Positions 55,990 through 64,000 of a stretch of DNA of 64,000 bases are shown in pieces. The notes beneath the pieces were generated by a model. It did not search any database and was not told the DNA's origin. It saw only the letters and a program-made list of their open reading frames with translations. Every line of letters begins with the position of its first letter. Position 1 is the stretch's first letter. Both the position numbers and the translations under genes were made by a program. Source of the stretch: DASPTT01 sp035623275 (lineage in GTDB: Bacteria; Actinomycetota; Acidimicrobiia; Acidimicrobiales; UBA8190); contig DASPTT010000009.1 in assembly GCA_035623275.1 (NCBI GenBank), positions 1 to 64,000 of the forward strand, read 5' to 3'.

Positions 55990-56691
55990 TCACGAAGGAC
56001 CAGGGCGGCCGACTCCGCCGGGGACGAAGCGGAGCCCGACACCCGGCTCGGTGATGAAGTACCGGGGATTGGAGGGTTCGGGCTCGAGCTTGCGGCGGAT
56101 GGAGACCATGAACACGCGCAGGTAGTTCGTCTTGGTGTCCTGGAGCCCCCAGACCTCCTTGAGCAGCTGGCGCTGAGACACCAACTTGTCCGGGTTCCGG
56201 GCGAGGACCTCGACGACCTGCCACTCCGTGGCTGTGAGGCGGACGTCGCTCCCGTCCGCCAACTGGACCCGCTTGGCGGCGAGGTCGACGGTGAAGTCGG
56301 CCGTCTTGACCACCGGGGCCTCTTCGATCGCTGCCGGCACGCGCAGCGCCACCCGCACCCGGGCCATGAGCTCGTCCATCCCGAACGGCTTGCTCACGTA
56401 GTCGTTGGCGCCGGCATCGAGGGCGGCGACCTTCTGCGCCTCCGCCGTGCGGGCCGAGAGGACGATGATCGGGACCATCGTCCAACCCCGCAGACCGCGG
56501 ATCACGTCGATGCCGTCGATGTCCGGCAGGCCGAGGTCGAGGACGACGGCATCGGGGTGACGGCGAGCCGCCAGGGCGAGCGCCTGCCTGCCGCTGGCCG
56601 CCAACTCGACCTGGTAGCCCCGGGCGCGCAGGTTCACCGCCATCGTCCGCAACATGGGCTTCTCGTCGTCGACGACGAGGACCGTGCTCAT
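55990..56691 (-). CDS. kdpE: Response regulator KdpE
   Basis: 233-residue OmpR/PhoB-type regulator. The receiver domain has acidic pair D8/D9 and phospho-acceptor D52 in VVLDLGLPD, with the conserved Lys in VSKPFG. The winged-helix domain contains LTATEWQVVEVLARN and ends with the GVGLRF hairpin. It activates the kdp operon under low potassium or osmotic stress in the known system. It overlaps kdpD by ATGA. Confidence 0.93.
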   Translation of the reverse strand: MSTVLVVDDEKPMLRTMAVNLRARGYQVELAASGRQALALAARRHPDAVVLDLGLPDIDGIDVIRGLRGWTMVPIIVLSARTAEAQKVAALDAGANDYVSKPFGMDELMARVRVALRVPAAIEEAPVVKTADFTVDLAAKRVQLADGSDVRLTATEWQVVEVLARNPDKLVSQRQLLKEVWGLQDTKTNYLRVFMVSIRRKLEPEPSNPRYFITEPGVGLRFVPGGVGRPGPS

Positions 56692-59210
56692 GGGCCGTCC
56701 TCGCCAGCGCGCCGCAGCGTGAACACGAGCGTCGCACCGCCGCCTGGGGTGTCCTCGACCGCCAGGGCGCCCCCCATGGCTTCTGTGAACCCCTTTGCCA
56801 CGGCCAGGCCGAGCCCGATGCCCTCGGGGCCCCCACCCGAGCCGTCGCCGAGGCGCTGGAACGGCTGGAAGACGTCGTCGCGTCGGTCGACGGGGATGCC
56901 CGGCCCCCGGTCGATGACCCTGATGTCGACGAACTCCCCGGCGGCACCGGCCTCCACCTGCACCGGCGTGCCCCCCGGGGACCACTTCTGCGCGTTGGAC
57001 AGCACGTTGGCCAGGGCCCGGACGAGGAGCCCGGGGTCGGCGAACACCGGCGGCGTGGAGTCGGCCACGTCCACGACGATAGGGACCTCCGAGGCCGACA
57101 GGCTCAGCACGGCGTCGACCACCACGTCTCCCACTGCCACGGCGCGGGCCGACAGCGGCAGCGTGCCCGCCTGGACCCTGCTCATGTCGAGGAGGTCGGC
57201 GACGAGCCCCGTCAGCCGGTCGGTCTCGGCGTCGATGGTCTCGCAGAACTCCCGGACGTCCTCGGGCTGCCAGGTCACCTCCGACGACAGGATGCTCGTG
57301 ACCGCCGCCTTGATCGACGCCAGCGGGGTCCGCAGGTCATGGGACACGGCCGCCAACAGCGCGGAGCGCAGCGTGTTGGCCTCGGCCACCTCCGCTGCCG
57401 ACGACAACTCGGACTCCAGCCGCATCCGCTCCTGCGCGAGGCGGACCTGGGCCACGAACGCCACCAGCAGGCGCGAGTCCTCGGCCGACAGCGCCTCGCC
57501 GGAGAGGACGAGCACCATTCCTTCGTCGAGCTCGGCCGAGAACGACGCCTGCTCCGGCGTCGGGAGCGGCGTCGACCCGGCGGCCGTGACCTCCCGCCAA
57601 CCGTGGTCTTCGGGGGCCAGGATCCCGACCGCGTCCAGGTCGAAGGTCCGCCGCAGATCGCCGACGATCTCGGGGAGCGGCTGCGCGCCCAGGACCACGG
57701 CGCCGCCGGCGAGGCGCGCCAGGGACTCGGCTTCCGCACGCGCCCGGGCCACCTGCAGGCTCCGGCGCGCCCGCTGGTCGACCAGCGCGCTCACGGCGGC
57801 GGCCACGGCGAAGAAGACCAGCAGCGCGACGACGTCGGAGGGGTGGGCGATCCGGAAGCTGTGGATGGGCGGGGCGAAGAAGAAGTCGGCGGTCAGGGCG
57901 CCGACGACGGACGCCACCACCGCGGGGACGACACCGCCGATGGCGGCAACGACCACCACGCCGAAGAGCAGCGCCAGCAGGGCGCCGGGCAATCCGAACG
58001 ACGTCCGCAACGGAGAGAGGGCGAAGCCGTACAGCGGGATACCCACGACCGCGACCACCAGGGCGATGTTGCGGCGCCGGGCGGGCACGGCCGCAGGCCG
58101 GCCCGGCCGGGCCAGGCGCGGTAACCCGGTGGCCGCCTCGACCGGCGCGGAGATGACGTGGACGTCGACGGGGGCGGCGTCGCGGACCACGCGGTTGATC
58201 ACCGAGCCCTGTAGCAGCTCCCGCCAGCGGGACCGGCCGCTCGCCCCGAGGATCAGCTGGGTCGCGTTCTCGGCCCGGGCGAACTTGACGAGCGCCTCCG
58301 CCTCGTCGGCCCCGGTGACCTCGGCGTAGCGGCCCTCGAGCTCGGCGAGGAGGCGCCGCTGGGCCTCGAGGCCGGACGGCTCCGGTCGCACGAGACCGTC
58401 GCTGGCGCGGACGTGCACACCGATCACCTCGCCGTTGATCCTGGCCGCCATGCGGGCAGCACGCCGCAACAGATGCTCGCCACCGGGGGCACCGCTGAGC
58501 GCCACCACGATGCGCTCTTTGGTCTCCCACGGCTCCTGGATGCCGTGGCGCTCGCGGTAGGACGCCAGCTCCTCGTCGACGCGGTCGGCCATCCACAGCA
58601 GTGCCAGCTCTCGCAGCGCACCCAGGTTGCCGATGCGGAAGTAGTGCCCCAGCGCGGTGTCGATCTTCTCCGGGGGATAGATGTTGCCGTGGGCCATCCG
58701 GCGACGCAGCGCCTCCGGGCTCATGTCCACGAGCTCGAGCTGGTCGGCCGAGCGCACGAAGACGTCGGGCACCGTCTCGCGCTGGACGACGCCGGTGATC
58801 CGCGCCACGACGTCGTTGACGCTGACCAGGTGCTGGATGTTGACGGTCGAGATGACGTCGATGCCCGCGTCGAGGAGCTCCTCGATGTCCTGCCACCGCT
58901 TCTCGTTGCGGCTGCCGGGCACGTTGGTGTGGGCCAGCTCGTCGACCAGGGCGATGGCGGGCCGGCGCGCCAGGACGGCGTCGACGTCCATCTCCTCGAG
59001 CTCCTGACCCCGGTAGGCCAGCCGGGCCCTGGGGACGACCGGCAGGTCGCGCACCTGCGCCAGCGTCTTGGGGCGGTTGTGGGCCTCGACGAACCCTACG
59101 ACGACGTCCGCGCCGCGCTCGCGGCGGCGCCAGCCCTCGTCGAGCATGGCGAACGTCTTGCCGACACCCGGGGCGGCCCCGATGTAGATCCGGAGCCGAC
59201 CCCGCGGCAA
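56688..59210 (-). CDS. kdpD: Sensor histidine kinase KdpD
   Basis: 840 residues. Order: N-terminal KdpD domain with Walker-like GAAPGVGKTFAML at residues 11-23; a universal-stress-protein domain (about 245-365); four close helices (about 390-490); a GAF-like part; HisKA with H624 in VSHDLRTPLASIK; and HATPase with IDRGPGIP and a GIGLGLAVAKGF lid. It senses potassium limitation and turgor and controls KdpE. The start is a TTG ten bases after kdpC. Confidence 0.94.
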   Translation of the reverse strand: MPRGRLRIYIGAAPGVGKTFAMLDEGWRRRERGADVVVGFVEAHNRPKTLAQVRDLPVVPRARLAYRGQELEEMDVDAVLARRPAIALVDELAHTNVPGSRNEKRWQDIEELLDAGIDVISTVNIQHLVSVNDVVARITGVVQRETVPDVFVRSADQLELVDMSPEALRRRMAHGNIYPPEKIDTALGHYFRIGNLGALRELALLWMADRVDEELASYRERHGIQEPWETKERIVVALSGAPGGEHLLRRAARMAARINGEVIGVHVRASDGLVRPEPSGLEAQRRLLAELEGRYAEVTGADEAEALVKFARAENATQLILGASGRSRWRELLQGSVINRVVRDAAPVDVHVISAPVEAATGLPRLARPGRPAAVPARRRNIALVVAVVGIPLYGFALSPLRTSFGLPGALLALLFGVVVVAAIGGVVPAVVASVVGALTADFFFAPPIHSFRIAHPSDVVALLVFFAVAAAVSALVDQRARRSLQVARARAEAESLARLAGGAVVLGAQPLPEIVGDLRRTFDLDAVGILAPEDHGWREVTAAGSTPLPTPEQASFSAELDEGMVLVLSGEALSAEDSRLLVAFVAQVRLAQERMRLESELSSAAEVAEANTLRSALLAAVSHDLRTPLASIKAAVTSILSSEVTWQPEDVREFCETIDAETDRLTGLVADLLDMSRVQAGTLPLSARAVAVGDVVVDAVLSLSASEVPIVVDVADSTPPVFADPGLLVRALANVLSNAQKWSPGGTPVQVEAGAAGEFVDIRVIDRGPGIPVDRRDDVFQPFQRLGDGSGGGPEGIGLGLAVAKGFTEAMGGALAVEDTPGGGATLVFTLRRAGEDGP

Positions 59211-59219
59211 CCCGACCCC

Positions 59220-60008
59220 CTAGCTCCGGAGTCGGTCGAGGGCGAGGTTGAGCTCGAGGACGTTGACGGTGGGCTCACCGAGCACGCCCAGCGACCGGCC
59301 GATCGTGTACTGCTTGATCAGCGACATCACCGTGCCGACCGGGAGGTTCCGCACCTGGGCCACCCGGTCCGCCTGGAGGTCGGCGTTGGCGATCGAGATG
59401 CCCGGGTCGAGCCCCGAGCCCGACGCGGTCACCGCGTCGACGGGGACCGGCGTGTTGGGCCCGAGGTTGTTGAGCCGTCGGTAGGCGAGCGCCCGCTCGG
59501 CCACCGTGTTCGGGTCGCACACGTAGGAGCCGTCGGGGTTCTTGGCGTACTTCTGCCCCGCGCTCGGCGCGATCACCGGATTGCCGTTGGGGTCCGTCGG
59601 CACGCAGTAGGGGTCCGCACTCGTGGCGAAGGGGTTGGTCTTCGACGGGCTGCCGTCGAGGCCGACGGCGTTGAGTCCCGGGATGAACCCGACGAGGCGG
59701 GGATCGCCGGGGCCGAGGTTGGACGCCCCGCTCGCCGACGCGTCGTAGGCGGTGGGGCTGGTGGCCGACGGCCGTGGCTGGAAGTACTGGGTCAACGGAT
59801 TCCCGCTCTTGTCCGAGAACGCCTGCCCGATGTTAGCGGCGCCCACGGTCACCCCGTCGCGGGTGATGAAGGAGCCGTCGGCCTTGTGCTTCCATCCGAG
59901 CTGGCCGATCCCGTAGAGCACCAGCGGGTAGATCGCCCCCACCACGACCGCCACGATGACCGTGAGGATCAGCGAGGGAAGGAGCTGCCGACGCAGCGTC
60001 TGGAACAT
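59220..60008 (-). CDS. kdpC: Potassium-transporting ATPase subunit KdpC
   Basis: 262-residue single-helix subunit that stabilises the KdpFABC complex. The helix is at about residues 10-32 (LILTVIVAVVVGAIYPLVL). Conserved YFQPRPSA and an ALAYRRLN segment are present, and the C-terminal VLELNLALDRL is typical. It is longer than Escherichia coli KdpC (about 190) because of an insertion around residues 110-165 rich in Pro, Asn and Gly with two Cys. The start overlaps the kdpB stop as TGATG. Confidence 0.93.
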   Translation of the reverse strand: MFQTLRRQLLPSLILTVIVAVVVGAIYPLVLYGIGQLGWKHKADGSFITRDGVTVGAANIGQAFSDKSGNPLTQYFQPRPSATSPTAYDASASGASNLGPGDPRLVGFIPGLNAVGLDGSPSKTNPFATSADPYCVPTDPNGNPVIAPSAGQKYAKNPDGSYVCDPNTVAERALAYRRLNNLGPNTPVPVDAVTASGSGLDPGISIANADLQADRVAQVRNLPVGTVMSLIKQYTIGRSLGVLGEPTVNVLELNLALDRLRS

Positions 60009-62098
60009 CAGTGCACTCCCAGGGGACCGACGATGAGCATGTCGATGAGCTTGATGAGCACGAACGGGGTGATCAGCCCGCCGATGCCGTAGATGAGGAG
60101 ATTGCGGCGAAGCTGATAGGTCGCCCCCGCCGCCTTGATCCGCACGCCTCGGAGGGCCAACGGGATCATCAACACGATGATGATGGCGTTGAAGATCACA
60201 GCAGACAGGATGGCCGCGTGCGGATTGTGCAGATGGAGGATGTCGATGGCGCTCAACGACGGGTAGACGGCGTAGAGCATGGCCGGAATGGCCACGAAGT
60301 ACTTGGCCACGTCGTTCGTGATCGAGAAGGTGGTGAGCGAGCCCCGGGTGATGAGGAGCTGCTTGCCCACCTCGACGATGTCCATGAGCTTCGTCGGGTC
60401 GCTGTCGAGGTCGACCATGTTGCCGGCCTCCTTGGCCGCCTGCGTGCCCGTGTTCATGGCCACGCCGACGTCGGCCAGCGCGAGGGCGGGCGCGTCGTTG
60501 GTCCCGTCGCCGGTCATGGCCACCAGCTGGCCGCCGGCCTGCTCCTGGCGGATCCGGGTCATCTTGTCCTCGGGCGTTGCCTCGGCCATGAACTCGTCGA
60601 CCCCGGACTCCTCGGCGATGGCCGCTGCGGTCAGCGGGTTGTCGCCGGTGACCATGACGGTGCGGATGCCCAGGGCCCGCATCTCGGCGAACTTCTCGGA
60701 GATCCCCGGCTTGACCGTGTCCTTCAGCTGGACCACGCCGAGGACCCTCGGGCCCTCGGCCACCACCAGGGGGGTGCCGCCGGCCATGGAGATGCCCTCG
60801 ACGACCCCGTTCAGGTCCGAAGGGACCTGGCCGCCCTGGCCAGCAACCCAGTCGCGCACGGCGTCGGCTGCCCCCTTGCGGATCGAGCGGCCTTGCCATT
60901 CGATGCCCGACATCCGGGTCTGGGCCGTGAACGCCACCAGCTCCGCGCCCGGGGTGTCCAGCGTGACGACGCCATAGCTCTGCACGGCCAGGTCCACGAT
61001 CGAGCGTCCCTCGGGCGTCTCGTCGGCCAGCGACGACAGCAGTGCCGCTCGGGCCAGCTCGCCGACCTCGACACCGCCGACGGGGAGGAACTCGGTCGCC
61101 ATCCGGTTGCCGTAGGTGATCGTCCCGGTCTTGTCCAGCAGCAGGGTGGTCACGTCGCCGGCGGCCTCGACCGCCCGGCCGGACATGGCCAGCACGTTGC
61201 GCTGCACCATCCGGTCCATGCCGGCGATGCCGATGGCGGCCAGCAGGGCCCCGATCGTGGTCGGCGACAGCAGGACCACCAGGGCCACCAGCACGATCAT
61301 CGACTGGGGCGCGCCGGAGTAGATGGCGAAGGGGTCGAAGGTCGAGACGGCAATGATGAAGATGAGCGTCAGGCTCACAAGCACGACCGTGAGCGCCAGC
61401 TCGTTGGGGGTCTTCTTCCGGTCCGCCCCTTCGACCAACGCGATCATCCGGTCGAGGAAGGTCTCTCCCGGCTTGGCCGTCACCTTGACGGTGATGCGGT
61501 CGGACAGCACGCGCGTCCCACCGGTGACCGCCGACCGGTCGCCACCGGACTCCCGGATGACGGGGGCCGACTCACCCGTGATGGCGGACTCGTCGACCAG
61601 GGCCATGCCGGTGACCACGTCGCCGTCGCTCGGGACCAGCTCGCCGGCGTCGACCACGCACAGGTCGCCCACCTGCAGCTGCACCGACGGCCGGTCGGTG
61701 ACCGATCCGTCCGTTGCCAGGACGTGGGCGACCGTCTCCTTGCGTGTCCGGCGCAGGGTGCCGGCCTGCGCCTTGCCCCGGCCCTCGGCGATGGCATCGG
61801 CGAACGTCGAGAAGATCACCGTCAGCCACAGCCAGAAGACGACCAGGCCCAGAAACCAGTTGTCCGCTGCCGAAGTGTGGCCGACGTCGCGGAAGAAGAC
61901 CACCGTCGACCAGATGCTGCCGACGTAGACCACGAACATGACCGGCTTGCGGACCATGTACCGCGGGTCGAGCTTGAGGAAGGCCTCGACCAGCGCCCGG
62001 CGCATGATGTCGCCCTGGAAGAGCGGGACCTTGCGGGTGTGGCGGTGGGGCTGACCCGGCTCGTGGACGGCCGGTGCGGTTATCAGGGTGTCCGACAT
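60008..62098 (-). CDS. kdpB: Potassium-transporting P-type ATPase subunit KdpB
   Basis: 696-residue catalytic subunit. TGES is in DESAITGESAPV, phosphorylated D322 is in DKTGTITYGNR, the nucleotide-binding segment carries KGAAD, and GDGTNDAPAL is the hinge motif. It energises potassium uptake through KdpA. ATG start, nine bases after kdpA. Length is usual for the family. Confidence 0.96.
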   Translation of the reverse strand: MSDTLITAPAVHEPGQPHRHTRKVPLFQGDIMRRALVEAFLKLDPRYMVRKPVMFVVYVGSIWSTVVFFRDVGHTSAADNWFLGLVVFWLWLTVIFSTFADAIAEGRGKAQAGTLRRTRKETVAHVLATDGSVTDRPSVQLQVGDLCVVDAGELVPSDGDVVTGMALVDESAITGESAPVIRESGGDRSAVTGGTRVLSDRITVKVTAKPGETFLDRMIALVEGADRKKTPNELALTVVLVSLTLIFIIAVSTFDPFAIYSGAPQSMIVLVALVVLLSPTTIGALLAAIGIAGMDRMVQRNVLAMSGRAVEAAGDVTTLLLDKTGTITYGNRMATEFLPVGGVEVGELARAALLSSLADETPEGRSIVDLAVQSYGVVTLDTPGAELVAFTAQTRMSGIEWQGRSIRKGAADAVRDWVAGQGGQVPSDLNGVVEGISMAGGTPLVVAEGPRVLGVVQLKDTVKPGISEKFAEMRALGIRTVMVTGDNPLTAAAIAEESGVDEFMAEATPEDKMTRIRQEQAGGQLVAMTGDGTNDAPALALADVGVAMNTGTQAAKEAGNMVDLDSDPTKLMDIVEVGKQLLITRGSLTTFSITNDVAKYFVAIPAMLYAVYPSLSAIDILHLHNPHAAILSAVIFNAIIIVLMIPLALRGVRIKAAGATYQLRRNLLIYGIGGLITPFVLIKLIDMLIVGPLGVH

Positions 62099-62107
62099 CG
62101 ACGCTCC

Positions 62108-63865
62108 TTACAGACCGAAGTGGCCGGTGAAGTGCTCCGCGAGCGGCCCCAGGGCCAGCACCGGGAAGTACGTCAAGCCGACGAGGATGATGACGATGCC
62201 CATGAGCATCAACGTGAACAGCGGCGTGTCGGTCCGCAGCGTGCCCGCCGTCACGGCGTACGTACGCTTGCGAACCAGGGAGCCCGCCAACGCCAGGGCG
62301 GGGATGATCTCGAAGAACCGTCCCACCCACATCGACGCGCCGAGCGTCAGGTTGTACCAGGGCGTGTTGCCGCTCAACCCGCCGAAGGCGGAGCCGTTGT
62401 TGTGGGCGGCCGACGTGTAGGCGTAGACGAGCTCGGTCAGCCCGTGGGGCCCCGATGCCGAGACCTGCTTGTTGAACAAGGGCACCAGGATGGCGATGCT
62501 GGCGAACACCAGCACGGTGGCCGGCAGGACCAGGATGTAGATGGCGGCCAACTTCATGTCGGCGGCCAGGATCTGCTTTCCCAGGTACATCGGGGTTCGC
62601 CCGACCATGAGCCCGGCGATGAACACCGAGATGAGGACGAAGATGAGCATCCCGTAGAGGCCGGTTCCCGTGCCCCCGGGAATCACCTCCCCGAGCATCA
62701 TGTTGAACAGCGGCACGGCGCCCCCGATGGGGGTGTAGCTCTCGTGCGCCGAGTTCACGCCACCGGTGGAGGTGGCGGTGATGGCCGCGGCGTTGACTGC
62801 CGATCCCGTGGCGCCGAACCGGACGTCCTTGCCCTCGAGGTTGCCACCGGGATTGGTGGCGCTGACCGTCTGCACCACGTGCTCGCCCGGTGGTGAGAGC
62901 TTCGGGTTCCCGCGGTTCTCGAGCGGCACCACGATCAGGATCGACACGAGGAAGAGGATCCCCATGGCGCTGAGGACCACCCAGCCTTGTCGCATCGAGC
63001 CCACCATCCGCCCGAAGGTCCAGGCGAAGGCGAAGGGGATCATGCACAGCAGCCAGATGATCAGGATGTTGGTGAGGGGGTTGGGGTTCTCGTTCGGGTG
63101 GGCGAAGTTGGCGTTGAAGTAGCCACCGCCGTTGTCACCCAGGGCCTCGATCGGCACCATGCTGGCCACCGGACCGCCGGGCACCGACTGCTGCAGCGCC
63201 GCCGTCTTGGTGTCGTGGGTGGCGACCGCGGCCACCGTCGTCACGTTGGTCGAGGAATGGAAGTTCTGGATGACGCCCTGGCTCATGAACACGACGGCGA
63301 ACACGAACGACAGGGGGAGCAGGATACGAGTGGTCGAACGCACGGTGTCCACCCAGAAGTTGCCCAGCGTCGTCTGGCGCTTGCGGATGAGCGCCCGGAT
63401 GAAGGCGGCGGCCAGAGCCATGCCGACGGCAGCCGAGACGAACTGGTGCATGACCAGCCCGAGCATCTGGCTCAGCTGGCTCATGGTGGACTCACCGGCG
63501 TAGTTCTGCCAGTTCGTGTTGGTCATGAAGCTGATGGCCGTGTTGAACGACAGGCCCTGCGACGCGCCCGGAAGGTGGTCCGGGTTCCCCGGCAGGTGGC
63601 CCTGGACCCGCAGGATGACGTAGGTCAGGATCCCGGTGACGAACGTGAACGCGATCAGCGACAGGACGTAGTTGCGCCAGCGCTGCTCGCTCTCCGGGTC
63701 GATACGGCATACCCGGTAGACGAAGCGCTCGACGGGGAGGAAGAACCGGTCTCCCGGCGCCTTCTCCATCTTGTAGATCTTGGCCATGTAGTTGCCGAGC
63801 AGCGGCGTGCTGATGGCCAGCAGCGCGATGAAGACGATGATCTCGCCCCAGCTGGATGCGGACAT
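62108..63865 (-). CDS. kdpA: Potassium-transporting ATPase channel subunit KdpA
   Basis: 585-residue potassium-binding and translocating subunit of the SKT family, about ten helices. Pore-loop segments are recognisable: TNTNWQNYAGE, EALGDNGGGYFNANFAHP, and NNGSAFGGLSGN. The stop of kdpF directly abuts its ATG. Length is usual for the family. Confidence 0.96.
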   Translation of the reverse strand: MSASSWGEIIVFIALLAISTPLLGNYMAKIYKMEKAPGDRFFLPVERFVYRVCRIDPESEQRWRNYVLSLIAFTFVTGILTYVILRVQGHLPGNPDHLPGASQGLSFNTAISFMTNTNWQNYAGESTMSQLSQMLGLVMHQFVSAAVGMALAAAFIRALIRKRQTTLGNFWVDTVRSTTRILLPLSFVFAVVFMSQGVIQNFHSSTNVTTVAAVATHDTKTAALQQSVPGGPVASMVPIEALGDNGGGYFNANFAHPNENPNPLTNILIIWLLCMIPFAFAWTFGRMVGSMRQGWVVLSAMGILFLVSILIVVPLENRGNPKLSPPGEHVVQTVSATNPGGNLEGKDVRFGATGSAVNAAAITATSTGGVNSAHESYTPIGGAVPLFNMMLGEVIPGGTGTGLYGMLIFVLISVFIAGLMVGRTPMYLGKQILAADMKLAAIYILVLPATVLVFASIAILVPLFNKQVSASGPHGLTELVYAYTSAAHNNGSAFGGLSGNTPWYNLTLGASMWVGRFFEIIPALALAGSLVRKRTYAVTAGTLRTDTPLFTLMLMGIVIILVGLTYFPVLALGPLAEHFTGHFGL

Positions 63866-63955
63866 CTAGAGCTGCTCCGGCTTGATGAGGACGTAGATCA
63901 GGTACGCGGCGAGGAGGACCGCCATGACGATGCCGACGAGCTCGTCCCCACTCAT
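63866..63955 (-). CDS. kdpF: Potassium-transporting ATPase small subunit KdpF
   Basis: 29-residue single-helix peptide (VGIVMAVLLAAYLIYVLIKP, then EQL) matching KdpF, which stabilises the KdpFABC complex. Its TAG abuts the kdpA ATG with no gap. A second in-frame ATG at 63982 would give 38 residues; neither start has a strong ribosome site, and I prefer the family-typical length. It is too short for most gene finders. The operon promoter lies beyond the window edge. Confidence 0.85.
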   Translation of the reverse strand: MSGDELVGIVMAVLLAAYLIYVLIKPEQL

Positions 63956-64000
63956 CGGCCAGCCGAAGATGCCGGCGATCATGCGGCGACCAGGTCGGGC

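Noticed and set aside
60011..62896. 961-codon plus-strand open frame over kdpB and kdpA
   Set aside because: It is His/Gln/Asp-rich low-complexity shadow of KdpB and KdpA, which are unmistakable on the minus strand.

Overview
The window is about 64 kb of very GC-rich, densely packed DNA with short intergenic gaps, many GTG starts, and GTGA/ATGA stop-start overlaps inside operons. Gene content (mycofactocin cluster, WS/DGAT acyltransferase, DUF222-HNH protein, DUF2510, DUF6325/SHOCT pair, NodI-like ABC exporters, a very large CtpI-like P-type ATPase) points to an actinomycete. A lineage such as Acidimicrobiia is my inference; no marker gene here settles it. I see no rRNA, tRNA, CRISPR array, transposase or prophage, so this looks like ordinary chromosome.

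Layout. 1-4 kb: tail of a membrane protein, a NatAB-type ABC exporter, a DUF2332 protein and a tiny Cys-rich protein. 4-8 kb: a WS/DGAT acyltransferase, a 563-bp gene-free stretch with phased TCCCCA motifs, then btuD and btuF read leftwards behind a clear cobalamin riboswitch, with no permease gene beside them. 8-16 kb: histidine phosphatase and HdeD-like protein, an SDR, DUF6325 and SHOCT proteins, typA, a degenerate EAL-HDOD protein and a 14-helix MFS exporter. 16-29 kb: a flavin disulfide oxidoreductase, a carbohydrate group (GH4, BadF-type sugar kinase, GH5, GH3-like), a copper amine oxidase followed by a neocarzinostatin-fold lipoprotein, and a membrane PAS-GGDEF-EAL protein.

29-37 kb is a mycofactocin locus. 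mftR diverges from mftA-mftB-mftC-mftE-SDR-mftF-mftD, and an NDMA-type nicotinoprotein alcohol dehydrogenase converges on mftD. MftA is the peptide precursor; MftB presents it to the radical SAM enzyme MftC; MftE trims it; MftD oxidises the product; MftF glycosylates it; the SDR and alcohol dehydrogenase are likely users of the cofactor. The MftA leader carries five 15-bp tandem units, and its start codon is preceded by a perfect hairpin with the Shine-Dalgarno sequence in the loop.

37-55 kb: a VC0807-like membrane protein, an aldo/keto reductase, a NodIJ-like ABC exporter, an HNH protein, an AidB-like acyl-CoA dehydrogenase, a SixA-like phosphatase, two coupled small membrane proteins of unknown function, a patatin-like lipase, a 1465-residue P-type ATPase whose N-terminal half looks like a decayed copy of the catalytic half, a VOC protein, a second ABC exporter, an alpha/beta hydrolase and a small lipoprotein. 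56-64 kb: a complete kdpFABCDE potassium-uptake operon reading leftwards.

A recurring feature is short in-frame tandem repeats (9-18 bp units) in at least eight unrelated genes.
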